NCBI RefSeq assembly: GCF_902859805.1
Contig: NZ_CADIKC010000005.1
Span: 434,001 to 498,000, forward strand
DNA: 64,000 nucleotides
DNA from: Paraburkholderia sediminicola
GTDB taxonomy: Bacteria > Pseudomonadota > Gammaproteobacteria > Burkholderiales > Burkholderiaceae
Reading direction: 5' to 3'
This document shows positions 26,487 through 35,370 of the stretch, piece after piece. A program made the position numbers and the translations under genes. Under the pieces are notes generated by a model. It had not been told where the DNA came from. It ran no database searches and worked only from the letters and a program-made list of their open reading frames with translations. Position 1 is the first letter of the stretch; every line of letters begins with the position of its first letter.

Positions 26487-26703
26487 CTGGCTGCAAAACG
26501 GTTTGCTCCCGTCTGGGTGCATGAACCTGCAAAGCGGTTATCGCGCCTGGTGAGCCTTTTTGGGCTCTCCGGGCACATTTGTTTTATGGAGGGCGTTGTT
26601 TGAGCCGCGTAAAAACGGCGTGAACGGCGGCCGGACGAGTCGCAAGACTCCAGCATTCAAGAGGAGCCACCGCGTCGCATTGCGCGAGTGGCGTTGAACC
26701 GAT

Positions 26704-27846
26704 ATGGCGAAACGGGATTACTACGAGGTTCTGGGCGTCGCAAAGAACGCGAGCGACGACGAAATCAAGAAGGCTTATCGCAAGCTTGCGATGAAGCACC
26801 ACCCCGACCGCAATCCCGGCAACAAGGATGCGGAAGAGCATTTCAAAGAGGTGAAGGAAGCCTATGAAATGCTGTCGGACTCGCAAAAGCGTGCCGCGTA
26901 CGACCAGTACGGCCACGCGGGCGTCGATCCGAACATGGGCGGCGCGGGTGCGCAGGGCTTCGGCGGTTTTGCCGATGCATTCGGCGATATTTTCGGCGAC
27001 ATCTTCGGCCAGGCGGCCGGCGGTGCCGCACGCGGCGGTGGCGGCCGCGCAGGCCCGCAGGTGTATCGCGGCGCCGATCTGCGCTACAGCATGGAAATCA
27101 CGCTGGAACAGGCCGCGCATGGCTACGACACGCAGATTCGCGTGCCGAGCTGGGTGTCGTGTGAAATCTGTCACGGCTCGGGCGCGAAGCCCGGCACCAA
27201 GCCGGAGACTTGCCCGACCTGTAGCGGTTCGGGTTCGGTGCGGATGTCGCAGGGCTTTTTCAGCATCCAGCAGACCTGCCCGAAGTGTCACGGCACCGGC
27301 ACCTATATCCCTGAACCGTGCGGACATTGCCACGGCGCGGGCAAGGTGAAGGAAACCAAGACGCTGGAAGTGAAGATACCGGCAGGTATCGACGACGGCA
27401 TGCGTATCCGCTCAGCCGGCAACGGTGAGCCGGGTATCAATGGCGGTCCGTCGGGCGATCTGTACGTCGAGATTCACATCAAGCAGCACTCGGTGTTCGA
27501 GCGCGACGGCGACGACCTGCATTGCCAGATGCCGATTCCGTTTACCACGGCGGCACTCGGCGGCGAAATCGAAGTGCCGACCCTCGCGGGCCGCGCAAGC
27601 TTCACGGTGCCGGAAGGTACGCAGTCGGGCAAGACGTTCCGTCTGCGTGGCAAGGGGATCAAGGGGCTGCGTTCGAGCATCGCCGGCGATCTTTACGTGC
27701 ATGTGCAAGTCGAAACGCCGGTCAAGCTCACCGAGTCGCAGCGCGAGTTGCTTCAGCAATTCGAGAAGGCCCTCGTGGAAGGCGGTGCACGGCATAGCCC
27801 GCAGAGCAAGAGCTGGTTCGATCGGGTGAAGAGCTTCTTCGATTAA
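26704..27846 (+). CDS. dnaJ: co-chaperone DnaJ (Hsp40)
   Basis: 380-aa type I DnaJ. It has a J domain (residues 1-70, HPD at 33-35), a Gly/Phe-rich linker (about 75-120), four CxxCxGxG zinc-finger repeats (starting CEICHGSG near residue 155) and C-terminal substrate-binding domains. It stimulates DnaK ATPase and delivers clients. It follows dnaK by 266 nt; the pabBC gene starts only 24 nt after its stop and no terminator lies in that gap. Confidence 0.97.
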   Translation: MAKRDYYEVLGVAKNASDDEIKKAYRKLAMKHHPDRNPGNKDAEEHFKEVKEAYEMLSDSQKRAAYDQYGHAGVDPNMGGAGAQGFGGFADAFGDIFGDIFGQAAGGAARGGGGRAGPQVYRGADLRYSMEITLEQAAHGYDTQIRVPSWVSCEICHGSGAKPGTKPETCPTCSGSGSVRMSQGFFSIQQTCPKCHGTGTYIPEPCGHCHGAGKVKETKTLEVKIPAGIDDGMRIRSAGNGEPGINGGPSGDLYVEIHIKQHSVFERDGDDLHCQMPIPFTTAALGGEIEVPTLAGRASFTVPEGTQSGKTFRLRGKGIKGLRSSIAGDLYVHVQVETPVKLTESQRELLQQFEKALVEGGARHSPQSKSWFDRVKSFFD

Positions 27847-27870
27847 TAGCGGTTTGATGTGGCGGTAAGC

Positions 27871-29751
27871 ATGACGGCAGATGAGCGCGACGCAGTGTTC
27901 GCGTTGCTCGACGATTGCGACGCGACGGCGGCGCGCCGTTCGAGTCGTCTGTACACGGGTTTTGTGCATGAACGGGTTTGCGCGGACGCCGCGCAACTCG
28001 AAGCCGTGTGCGAGACCGTAGCCGCGGACACACGGCGTGGTTTGCATGCCGTCGTGCTCGCCGACTATGAGTTTGGCCGGCATCTTCTCGACGGCGGCCT
28101 TCCTCACCAGGCATTGAAAAAAACGCAGCGTGGCGATGCCACGCTGCGTTTTTTATTGTTCGAACGTTGCGAGAAACTGTCGCGCGGCGAGGTTGACGCG
28201 TGGCTCATGGCGCGCGACGGCGGAGCAGCCGAGGCGTCGGTGGCGGGCACGGCGAATGTGCGCGCGAGCGTCGATCCAAAGCAATTCAACGAAGCAATCG
28301 AGGCGATCCATGCCGCCCTGCGTGCGGGCGATTCCTATCAGGTCAACTACACGTACCGGCTTGGTTTCGATGTATTCGGCTCGCCGACCGCGCTTTATCG
28401 GCGGTTGCGGGCTCGTCAGCCGGTTCCGTACGGTGCGCTGATCGCGTTATCGGGCGGCAACTGGGTGCTATCGTGCTCGCCGGAGCTGTTCATCGAGAAG
28501 GAAGGCGCTATGCTGCGCGCCCGTCCGATGAAAGGCACGGCGCCACGCTCGGAAGATCCTGTCGCGGATCGCGGCGCCGCCGATTTCCTCGCGAACGACC
28601 CGAAGAATCGCGCCGAAAACGTAATGATCGTCGACCTGTTGCGCAACGATCTGTCGCGGGTGGCGCAGACGGGTTCGGTCAGTGTGCCGGCGCTGTTTTC
28701 GGTCGAGCCGTATGCGTCGGTCTGGCAGATGACGTCGACGGTGCATGCGACGTTGCGCGGCAGCACGTCGTTCGCTGGCATCATGCGTGCGCTGTTTCCA
28801 TGCGGCTCGATCACCGGTGCGCCGAAGCATCGTACGATGCAGTTGATCGAGGCGCTCGAAAGCACGCCGCGTGGCCTCTATACCGGCGCGATCGGCTGGC
28901 TCGATGCCACCACAAGCGAAAACGCATGCGGTGACTTCTGCCTGTCCGTCGCGATCCGCACGTTGACCTTAACTCCGACCACACAGCCGAGCGAACTGCA
29001 AGGCGAGATGGGTGTCGGCGCAGGCATCGTGCTCGACAGCGTCGCCGCCGACGAATATGCGGAGTGCCAATTGAAGGCCAGCTTTCTGACCGGCGCCGAG
29101 CCGGGTTTCGAGCTCTTCGAAACGATGTACGCGACGCGGGAAGAGGGCGTGCGGCATCTGTCGCGCCATCTCGCGCGACTCTCGGCGAGCGCCGCGACGC
29201 TGGGTTTCAAACTCGACGACGAAAACGAAATTCGCGCGCAAATCGCGGGGAAATGTGCGGCGTTGCCAACGCAAACGCCGCACCGCATGCGCCTCGCGTT
29301 GAGCAAAAACGGCGTGGTACAAATAACAGCAGCAGTGCTGACGCCGCTAGCCGACGCGACGGTCGGCGTGCTGCTCGGGCCGGATCACAATTTCCCCGTG
29401 ACGGACGCCAACGATCCGCTGCTGCAACACAAAACTACCCGCCGCGCCGAATACGATCGCGGTTGGCGCGAAGCCGAAGCGAAGGGGGCTTTCGACACGC
29501 TGTTTTTCAACGAGCGCGGCGAGTTGACCGAAGGCGGCCGGTCGAACGTGTTTGTGAAGCTGGCGGGACGGTGGTGGACGCCGCCATTAGAGTCGGGCGT
29601 GCTGCCCGGAATCATGCGAGGTGTGCTGCTGGAGGATGCCGGCCTTCGCGCCGCTGAACGTGTGCTGACTCGAGTCGATGTGCAGAATGCCGAAGCGCTT
29701 CTGGTGTGCAACGCACTGCGAGGCGCGGTAAAGGCGCGCGTGCTGGGCTAA
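27871..29751 (+). CDS. pabB: fused aminodeoxychorismate synthase component I / 4-amino-4-deoxychorismate lyase
   Basis: 626-aa fusion making p-aminobenzoate for folate. Residues 1-385 are PabB: PYGALIALSGGNWVLSCSPELFIE, ARPMKGTAPRS, DLLRNDLSRVAQTGSV, FPCGSITGAPKHRTMQLI and GEMGVGAGIVLDS. Residues 405-626 are a PabC-like PLP-dependent class IV lyase/aminotransferase (FELFETMYA, DTLFFNERGELTEGGRSNVFVKL, VLPGIMRGVLLE). The ATG at 27871 is used; an in-frame GTG lies at 27859. It needs the glutaminase PabA, not in the window. Codons 83-95 encode a perfect terminator-like hairpin (28118-28154) in what looks like a variable loop (KKTQRGDA). It is 24 nt after dnaJ. Confidence 0.93.
   Translation: MTADERDAVFALLDDCDATAARRSSRLYTGFVHERVCADAAQLEAVCETVAADTRRGLHAVVLADYEFGRHLLDGGLPHQALKKTQRGDATLRFLLFERCEKLSRGEVDAWLMARDGGAAEASVAGTANVRASVDPKQFNEAIEAIHAALRAGDSYQVNYTYRLGFDVFGSPTALYRRLRARQPVPYGALIALSGGNWVLSCSPELFIEKEGAMLRARPMKGTAPRSEDPVADRGAADFLANDPKNRAENVMIVDLLRNDLSRVAQTGSVSVPALFSVEPYASVWQMTSTVHATLRGSTSFAGIMRALFPCGSITGAPKHRTMQLIEALESTPRGLYTGAIGWLDATTSENACGDFCLSVAIRTLTLTPTTQPSELQGEMGVGAGIVLDSVAADEYAECQLKASFLTGAEPGFELFETMYATREEGVRHLSRHLARLSASAATLGFKLDDENEIRAQIAGKCAALPTQTPHRMRLALSKNGVVQITAAVLTPLADATVGVLLGPDHNFPVTDANDPLLQHKTTRRAEYDRGWREAEAKGAFDTLFFNERGELTEGGRSNVFVKLAGRWWTPPLESGVLPGIMRGVLLEDAGLRAAERVLTRVDVQNAEALLVCNALRGAVKARVLG
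28118..28154. terminator. terminator-like 17-bp hairpin inside pabBC
   Basis: Perfect 17-bp stem (28118-28134 / 28138-28154) with a 3-nt GAT loop. GC-rich core CGCAGCGTGGC/GCCACGCTGCG is flanked by A6 and T6. It has every property of a bidirectional intrinsic terminator but lies about 250 nt inside the pabBC coding region. Because no terminator separates dnaJ from pabBC, it may serve as the end of the grpE-dnaK-dnaJ heat-shock transcripts. Structure is seen; function is inferred. Confidence 0.75.
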
Positions 29752-29841
29752 GGCAGGGATGGCTACCTGAGAAGGGCCGGCAGCTGAGACTTAAAGCCAG
29801 TCGCGCCGTCGCCTTTGACCGCCACGAGCCCCTGCGCCAGC

Positions 29842-29976
29842 TTAACTCTGGCGAACATGTAGCACGCGCATCACCCATCCGGACAGGCGTGCGCGCCAAT
29901 TCGATTCCCGCACGTCACGCGGTGCGGTGGCGTGGTCGCGGATTCCCGCTACGTCGATCAGGCAAAAGGGGCTCAT
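29842..29976 (-). CDS. possible 44-aa protein downstream of pabBC
   Basis: A short minus-strand ORF (ATG 29976, TAA 29844-29842) with GAAGAGAG about nine bases upstream encodes a Arg/Val/Ala-rich product (SNWRARLSGWVMRVLHV near the C-terminus). It occupies the otherwise empty 363-nt gap between pabBC and panB. No family is recognised. Codon composition is compatible with coding but the length gives little power. Confidence 0.25.
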   Translation of the reverse strand: MSPFCLIDVAGIRDHATAPRDVRESNWRARLSGWVMRVLHVRQS

Positions 29977-30114
29977 GGTCATCTCTCTTCGGCTCGCGGC
30001 AGCGCCGCATTAACAAGAAGACGAAGATAGACGACCGGGTTTTCGAGCGATATCGGACCGATCTCAAAACGGGCGCGAATCTGCCCGAATAGTCCTATAC
30101 GTTTTCGGCGTTAT

Positions 30115-30930
30115 TCAGAATGTATGCTCCGGCCCTGGGAACGAACCGTCCTTCACGGCGCGCACGTAGGCTTCCACGGCAGCCTGGATGCTGGGCTGCC
30201 CCTGCATGAAATCTTTTACAAAGCGCGGCCGCTTACCTGGGAAAATTCCTAGCATGTCGTGCAGCACCAGCACCTGACCTGAGCAATCCAGACCCGCGCC
30301 GATCCCGATCGTCGGAATCCGCAATTGCTTGGTGACTTCGCTCCCGAGCAGCGTCGGAATCGCTTCGATCACGATCAATTGAGCGCCCGCATTCTGCACG
30401 GCGAGCGAGTCGCGCAGTACCTGGCTTGCGCCGGCGTCGGTCTTGCCCTGCACCTTGAAACCGCCAAACGCATGCACTGATTGCGGCGTCAGGCCGACGT
30501 GCGCACACACCGGAATCGACCGTTCGACCAGAAAGCGCACTGTGTCCGCGAGCCACTCACCGCCCTCGAGTTTCACCATCTGTGCACCGGCGCGCATGAG
30601 TTCCACGGAGCTCCTGAAGGCGTCTTCCGGCGTACCGTATGTGCCGAACGGCAGGTCGGCAACGACCAGCGCCGAGGGCCGCGTCCGCGCGACGCTCGCC
30701 GTGTGATACGCGATTTCGCTGAGCGTGACCGGCAGCGTGGTGGTCTGGCCTTGCAGCACATTGCCGAGCGAGTCGCCGATCAACAGCACGTCGACGCCCG
30801 AGCGATCCAGCAGCGCGGCGAAGCTCGCGTCGTAACAGGTCAGCATGGCGATCTTTTCACCAGCGTCGCGCATTGCCTGCAGTTTCGGCACGGTGATGGC
30901 GCTCCGGCTCGCTTCCTGCAAATAGGTCAT
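30115..30930 (-). CDS. panB: 3-methyl-2-oxobutanoate hydroxymethyltransferase
   Basis: 271-aa ketopantoate hydroxymethyltransferase, first committed step of pantothenate and CoA synthesis, using methylene-tetrahydrofolate. It has MLTCYDASFAALLDRSGVDVLLIGDSLGNV, DLPFGTYGTPEDAF, VKLEGGEW and HVGLTPQSVHAFGGFKVQGKT, all typical. It is last in the run pcnB-folK-dNK-panB; the kinase gene ends 35 nt upstream. Length is normal for a proteobacterial PanB. Confidence 0.96.
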   Translation of the reverse strand: MTYLQEASRSAITVPKLQAMRDAGEKIAMLTCYDASFAALLDRSGVDVLLIGDSLGNVLQGQTTTLPVTLSEIAYHTASVARTRPSALVVADLPFGTYGTPEDAFRSSVELMRAGAQMVKLEGGEWLADTVRFLVERSIPVCAHVGLTPQSVHAFGGFKVQGKTDAGASQVLRDSLAVQNAGAQLIVIEAIPTLLGSEVTKQLRIPTIGIGAGLDCSGQVLVLHDMLGIFPGKRPRFVKDFMQGQPSIQAAVEAYVRAVKDGSFPGPEHTF

Positions 30931-30965
30931 GGGGAAATCCGTTGGAAAGAAGAGCGGCGCGCCGC

Positions 30966-31646
30966 TTAAAGCGACGTGCCTTTGACAAAGAATTCCTTGC
31001 GGCCGCGCATGGTTTCGATGCGTTCGGCGAGTAGCGCAAGGTCCGCGTCCGAGTCGAGCGGATTCAGGTGTTCAGCGTTGACCGTCAGCACGGGCGTGCG
31101 GTCGTAGTGGTAGAAAAACTCGTTGTAGGCGTCACAGAGCGCGTGCAGATATGCGTCGGAAATCTGCAATTCCATCGGTACGGCGCGTTTCTGGATGCGT
31201 GCGAACAGCACTTCAGGACTGGCTTGCAGGTAGACCACGAAATCGGGCGCTGGCGCGCTCACGTCGATTCGCGCGGCGAGGGCGCGATAAAGCTGCCACT
31301 CGTCTTCCTGCAGTGTCAGACGCGCGAAGATGTCGTTCTTCTGCGTCATGAAATCGGCGATCAGCGGGGTGCCCGCCACGTGCGCGGCCGCCACTTCCTG
31401 GGCCTGCTGCGCGCGCTGCAAGGCGAAGTGCAATTGCGTGGGCAGCGCATAGCGCGTGGTGTCGCGATAAAAGCGTTCGAGAAAGGGATTGTCCTGCGGA
31501 CGCTCGAACAGTTCCTGCATCGACCAGCGCTGGGCGAGCCGCCGCGCAAGCGAGGTCTTGCCGACGCCGATCGGCCCTTCGATCGCGAGATAGCCGAAGG
31601 GCGGTCGTAGTTGTGGTGCGGTGACGGTGAGTGGCGGCGAATTCAT
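30966..31646 (-). CDS. deoxynucleoside kinase family protein
   Basis: 226-aa P-loop kinase of the dNK (deoxyadenosine/deoxyguanosine kinase) family with Walker A GPIGVGKTSL (residues 22-31), RPQDNPFLERFY and the LID segment LFARIQKRAVPMELQI. It probably salvages deoxynucleosides. The ATG at 31646 overlaps the folK stop in ATGA (31646-31643), indicating translational coupling; a TTG six bases earlier is less likely. The exact substrate is not determinable from sequence. Confidence 0.88.
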   Translation of the reverse strand: MNSPPLTVTAPQLRPPFGYLAIEGPIGVGKTSLARRLAQRWSMQELFERPQDNPFLERFYRDTTRYALPTQLHFALQRAQQAQEVAAAHVAGTPLIADFMTQKNDIFARLTLQEDEWQLYRALAARIDVSAPAPDFVVYLQASPEVLFARIQKRAVPMELQISDAYLHALCDAYNEFFYHYDRTPVLTVNAEHLNPLDSDADLALLAERIETMRGRKEFFVKGTSL

Positions 31647-32191
31647 TCGCAACGGCCTTTGTCACCGGCGGCAGCGTCGGCGGTCAATGCATTTAGCATC
31701 GGACACTGGCACGGCCCCTTCACCTTTTCGATGCGTTGATCGCTTACGCGGCCCAGCAGCGCCTCGGCCCGGCCGTGTTGCGGAATGATCAGCGTTGGGT
31801 CGATCTCGACGAGCGGCACGAGTGCAAAGGCGCGTTCGATCAAACGTGGATGCGGCACGATCAGATCGGCTTCGTCGATCGATTGATCGCCGTATAGCAG
31901 GATGTCCAGATCGAGCGTGCGCGGGGCATTGCGAAACGGCCGTTCACGGCCGAACTGATGCTCGATCTTGTGGCATAGCGCTAGCAGATGCCGCACGGGG
32001 AGCGTCGTGTCGACCTTCACGACACAGTTGAAATAGTCGTCACCGCCCGCGTCGATCGGGGCAGTGCGATACAGGCTCGACTTCGCGAGCACGGAGATGG
32101 TGTGCTGTTGTGCCAGGCACACCACCGCGTCTTTCAGGGTCTGGCGCGCGTCCCCGAGATTCGCGCCGAGGCCGAGATAGGCAACCGTCAT
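31643..32191 (-). CDS. folK: 2-amino-4-hydroxy-6-hydroxymethyldihydropteridine pyrophosphokinase
   Basis: 182-aa HPPK, transferring pyrophosphate from ATP to hydroxymethyl-dihydropterin in folate synthesis. It has YLGLGANLGD at the start, SSLYRTAPIDAGGDDYFNCVVKV, the ATP/Mg site FGRERPFRNAPRTLDLDILLYGD and PHPRLIERAFALVPL. It lies 48 nt after pcnB and overlaps the downstream kinase gene by 4 nt. The C-terminal 25 residues (Cys-Pro and Ala-rich) extend beyond the core fold. Confidence 0.96.
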   Translation of the reverse strand: MTVAYLGLGANLGDARQTLKDAVVCLAQQHTISVLAKSSLYRTAPIDAGGDDYFNCVVKVDTTLPVRHLLALCHKIEHQFGRERPFRNAPRTLDLDILLYGDQSIDEADLIVPHPRLIERAFALVPLVEIDPTLIIPQHGRAEALLGRVSDQRIEKVKGPCQCPMLNALTADAAAGDKGRCE

Positions 32192-32239
32192 GGCATAACT
32201 TCCTGCAACTATCGTTCGACGGCAACAGCCAACGCTGTG

Positions 32240-33817
32240 TCAGTCTTCGTGCGGGCCGTCATGACCTGCATCGCTGGCTGTGCGTTCGGCTTGCGTGCCG
32301 CCCTCCATTCCGTCGCCCGGTTTGCGGTTCCTGGCGCCACTGCTGCGCCGCCGTCGTTTTCTGGGGCTTCGGTCCTTCCCGCCTTGCGTGAGCAAAGTCT
32401 CACGCGCAGCGACGTCTCCTTCGATGAACTCCGTCCACCACGCTCCGACCGACTCATCGAGTTCGCCCGATTCGCAGCGCAACAGGAGGAAATCATACCC
32501 CGCTCTAAATCTTTGGTGTTCCAGCAGCTTCAGCGCGCTTCTTCCCGAGCGTTTCTCGAGGCGCAGCTGCAGCCCCCAGATCTCGCGCATATCCGACGAA
32601 AAGCGCTTGTGGATCGCGAGTTTCTCGGTTTGCATGTCGAGAACTTCGTCCATCGCGCGATGCAGGGCCGGCACCGGATATTCACCGTTTGCTTCAAATT
32701 GCTGCCAGCGCGTCTGCACGTCGTGCCACAGCAGCGTGGCGAACAGGAAGCCGGGTGAAACGGGCTTGCCGGCACGCACGCGGGCGTCCGTGTTGCTTAG
32801 CGCGAGCGTGATGAATTTCTCGCCGATCGGCTGCTCCAGCACCACGTCGAGCAGCGGCAACAAACCGTGATGCAGGCCTTCCTGGCGCAGACGTTTCAAA
32901 CAGGCAAGCGCATGGCCCGACAGCATCAGCTTGAGCATCTCGTCGAACAGACGCGCGGCCGGCACGTTGTTGATCAGATCGGCCATTTTGGCGATCGGTG
33001 CGCGGGTCGTGTCTTCGATCTCGAACTCGAGCTTGGCGGCAAAACGCACCACACGCAGCATGCGCACCGGGTCCTCGCGATAACGCGTGGCCGGGTCGCC
33101 GATCATGCGCAACAGACGTGCGCGCATGTCGGCCATGCCGTTGTGATAATCCAGCACGGTTTGCGTGGCCGGATCGTAGTACATCGCGTTGATCGTGAAG
33201 TCGCGGCGCGTGGCGTCTTCGTGCTGCTCGCCCCAGACGTTGTCGCGCAGCACGCGGCCGCTGGCGTCCACGGCGTGCGTGCGGCGGTCGAGCTCGTCGC
33301 GTTTCAGGCGGCGCGGCGGCGCGGCGTCGGCTGCGGGCGGATCGACCAGCGCGCGGAACGTGGAGGTTTCGATGATTTCCTGGCCGAACTGCACATGCAC
33401 GATCTGAAACCGGCGGCCGATGATGCGCGCGCGGCGGAACAGTTTCTGCACCTGTTCGGGCGTGGCGTCGGTTGCGACGTCAAAGTCTTTCGGCTTGATG
33501 CCGAGCAGCAGATCGCGCACCGCACCGCCGACGATAAACGCGCGATGCCCCGCTTCCTGCAGACCCTCGGTGACGCGAATCGCGTTCCTCGAGATTAGCG
33601 ACTGATCGATGCCATGCACGTCGTGCGGAATGATGACCGGCACGTCGGGATCCCGCACGGTTCTGGCGGCAGGGCGCGCCGGTTTGCGGCGCGCTTTGGT
33701 AGCGCTGGACGCATTGCGTGCCGGCGCCTCGCCGGCTTCGTCTGCTTCGGCGGGCGGGGTGTCGTCAGCGGGCGCCGGGTCCTGGCCGAATAGCTTGCGG
33801 ATAAGTTTTTTGATCAC
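32240..33817 (-). CDS. pcnB: poly(A) polymerase I
   Basis: 525-aa PcnB, adding poly(A) tails to RNA 3' ends and promoting decay. The class II nucleotidyltransferase core has FIVGGAVRDLLLGIKPKDFDVATDATPEQV, RRARIIGRRFQIVHV and RRDFTINAMYYD, then RLLRMIGDPATRYREDPVRMLR and the RNA-binding domain. The N-terminal 60 residues are Ala/Pro-rich and the C-terminal tail is basic (RSPRKRRRRSSGARNRK), as in other beta-proteobacterial PcnB. It overlaps the upstream HAD gene by 4 nt (ATGA), so the two are coupled. Confidence 0.95.
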   Translation of the reverse strand: MIKKLIRKLFGQDPAPADDTPPAEADEAGEAPARNASSATKARRKPARPAARTVRDPDVPVIIPHDVHGIDQSLISRNAIRVTEGLQEAGHRAFIVGGAVRDLLLGIKPKDFDVATDATPEQVQKLFRRARIIGRRFQIVHVQFGQEIIETSTFRALVDPPAADAAPPRRLKRDELDRRTHAVDASGRVLRDNVWGEQHEDATRRDFTINAMYYDPATQTVLDYHNGMADMRARLLRMIGDPATRYREDPVRMLRVVRFAAKLEFEIEDTTRAPIAKMADLINNVPAARLFDEMLKLMLSGHALACLKRLRQEGLHHGLLPLLDVVLEQPIGEKFITLALSNTDARVRAGKPVSPGFLFATLLWHDVQTRWQQFEANGEYPVPALHRAMDEVLDMQTEKLAIHKRFSSDMREIWGLQLRLEKRSGRSALKLLEHQRFRAGYDFLLLRCESGELDESVGAWWTEFIEGDVAARETLLTQGGKDRSPRKRRRRSSGARNRKPGDGMEGGTQAERTASDAGHDGPHED

Positions 33818-34500
33818 GAGGGTTGAAAGAGTTCGAGGATGCGCCAGCCTTTGGCCTGCGCATGGGCGCGCAATGTGTCGTCGGGATTGGTCGCGATCGG
33901 ATCGGTGACCTTGTCGAGCAGGGGGATGTCGTTGTGCGAGTCGCTATAGAAATAGCTGTGCTCGAAGTCGCTCCAGGTCTTGCCGAGCGATGCCAGCCAC
34001 GCCTCGGTACGGACGATCTTGCCTTCCTTGTAGCTCGGCGTGCCGGTGGGGCGGCCGGTGTACGGCGAATGCGGCTGGCCGTCGACGGTTTCCGCTTCGC
34101 AGGCAATCAGCGCGTCGACCCCGAACGCCTGCGCGATCGGGCGGGTGATGAATTCGTTGGTTGCGGTGACCACGCAGCAGAGATCGCCGGCTTCACGGTG
34201 CTCCCTGACCAGTTCCAACGCGACCGGAAAGATCGCCGGCTTGATCACTTCATGCATGTACTGCGCGTGAAGTTCGGCAAGCTGTGCGCGCGTGTATTTC
34301 GCGAGCGGCGTGAGCATGGCGATCAGATAAGCGTGAATGTCGAGCTTGCCGGCTTTGTAGTCGGCGAAAAAGCGGTCGTTTTCACGAGCGAAGTTTTCGG
34401 CGTCGACCATGCCTTGTTTCACCATGAAGCGGCCCCATTCGTGGTCGCTATCGGTGGGAATGAGGGTGTGGTCGAGGTCGAAGAGTGCGAGGTTAGCCAT
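33814..34500 (-). CDS. HAD-IB family phosphatase (phosphoserine-phosphatase-like)
   Basis: 228-aa haloacid dehalogenase superfamily hydrolase, subfamily IB. Motif I is LFDLDHTLIPTDSDHEW (nucleophile Asp8), motif II VVTATNEFITRPIA, and motif IV YFYSDSHNDIPLL. Such proteins dephosphorylate small metabolites (phosphoserine, histidinol phosphate or similar); the substrate is not evident. It lies between hda (6-nt gap) and pcnB (4-nt overlap), an order usual in Burkholderia. Confidence 0.9.
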   Translation of the reverse strand: MANLALFDLDHTLIPTDSDHEWGRFMVKQGMVDAENFARENDRFFADYKAGKLDIHAYLIAMLTPLAKYTRAQLAELHAQYMHEVIKPAIFPVALELVREHREAGDLCCVVTATNEFITRPIAQAFGVDALIACEAETVDGQPHSPYTGRPTGTPSYKEGKIVRTEAWLASLGKTWSDFEHSYFYSDSHNDIPLLDKVTDPIATNPDDTLRAHAQAKGWRILELFQPS

Positions 34501-34506
34501 GGGGGC

Positions 34507-35265
34507 CTATTTTACTTGAAGCGGCGGCGGGGACGCGGATGAGGCGGATGAAGGGGGCGCCCCTCGCCGATCGTCGGCGTCGGGCGAGGCCAGCATGGTG
34601 CGCAGGAGCGGCAGTGTAACCGCGCGTTTCTGTTCGAGCGAGAAGCGGTCGAGCGCGTCGAGCAGGGCCATCAGGCTCGGCATATCGCGGCGAAAATGCG
34701 TGAGCAGGTAGGCGGGGACGTCGTCGGCGAGCATGATGCCGCGCTCGCGCGCCGCGTGTTTGAGCACCGCGGCCTTGCCCTCGTCCGGCAGCGGTGCGAG
34801 GTGAAACACGAGGCCCCAGCCGAGACGGGTGCGCAGATCCTCGCGCACGGTCATGCCGATCGGCGGCGCATTGCCCGCGGCGACCAGCGCGCTGGTGGGG
34901 TGTGCGCGCACTTCGTTGAACAGGTTGAACACGGCGATCTGCTGCGCCGCCGAGAGGCCGTCGCAATCGTCGATCGCATACAGCGCGACGCGCGGGTCGA
35001 ACGTGAAAGCGGCGAGGCTGCTCTGCGGACCGGCAAAACGTGCATGACCCGGCGGCGCTTCGTGGACCAGCGCCTGCAACAGATGCGTGCGGCCGCTGCC
35101 GGCTTCGCCCCATACATAGAAGGTGCGATCGGCCACTGGCCCGGCCGCGAGCGCGTTGTCGAGCTCGCGCAGCCGCGTGACCAGCTCGGCGTTGGCGCCG
35201 GCGAAGAAATTGTCGAATGTCGATGGTGGCGGGGTGCCGAGATCGAGCGTCAGTTGACGAAGCAC
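34507..35265 (-). CDS. hda: DnaA regulatory inactivator Hda
   Basis: 252-aa AAA+ protein homologous to the DnaA ATPase domain. Hda bound to the DNA-loaded beta clamp stimulates DnaA-ATP hydrolysis and prevents re-initiation. The N-terminal RQLTLDLG is the clamp-binding motif (QLTLDL), GEAGSGRTHLLQA is the Walker A with Arg in place of Lys, as Hda proteins have, and AIDDCDGLS is Walker B. GTG start at 35265. The C-terminal 25 residues are Ser/Pro-rich and low complexity. Confidence 0.93.
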   Translation of the reverse strand: MLRQLTLDLGTPPPSTFDNFFAGANAELVTRLRELDNALAAGPVADRTFYVWGEAGSGRTHLLQALVHEAPPGHARFAGPQSSLAAFTFDPRVALYAIDDCDGLSAAQQIAVFNLFNEVRAHPTSALVAAGNAPPIGMTVREDLRTRLGWGLVFHLAPLPDEGKAAVLKHAARERGIMLADDVPAYLLTHFRRDMPSLMALLDALDRFSLEQKRAVTLPLLRTMLASPDADDRRGAPPSSASSASPPPLQVK

Positions 35266-35335
35266 AGTAGGTTAATGCCGAAAATGAGGCTTAAGGCCGC
35301 AAACGGCCCGGATTTCGGGCCCTAAAACGTCCGTG

Positions 35336-35368
35336 AACAGTCAATGAGCAGTCAATGAGCAGTCAGTG
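35336..35368. repeat. three tandem 11-bp direct repeats
   Basis: AACAGTCAATG, AGCAGTCAATG and AGCAGTCAGTG follow each other without gaps directly after the perM stop and before hda. The period is close to one helical turn. A short hairpin GGCCCG/CGGGCC (about 35306-35322) lies next to it. Confidence 0.7.
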
Positions 35369-35370
35369 AC

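Noticed and set aside
24473..26656. 727-codon minus-strand frame opposite dnaK
   Set aside because: Shadow caused by the highly biased codons of dnaK; composition (Arg/His/Phe/Val) is typical of such shadows.
29706..30092. 128-codon plus-strand frame after pabBC
   Set aside because: Starts inside pabBC in another frame; Arg-rich translation with no structure.
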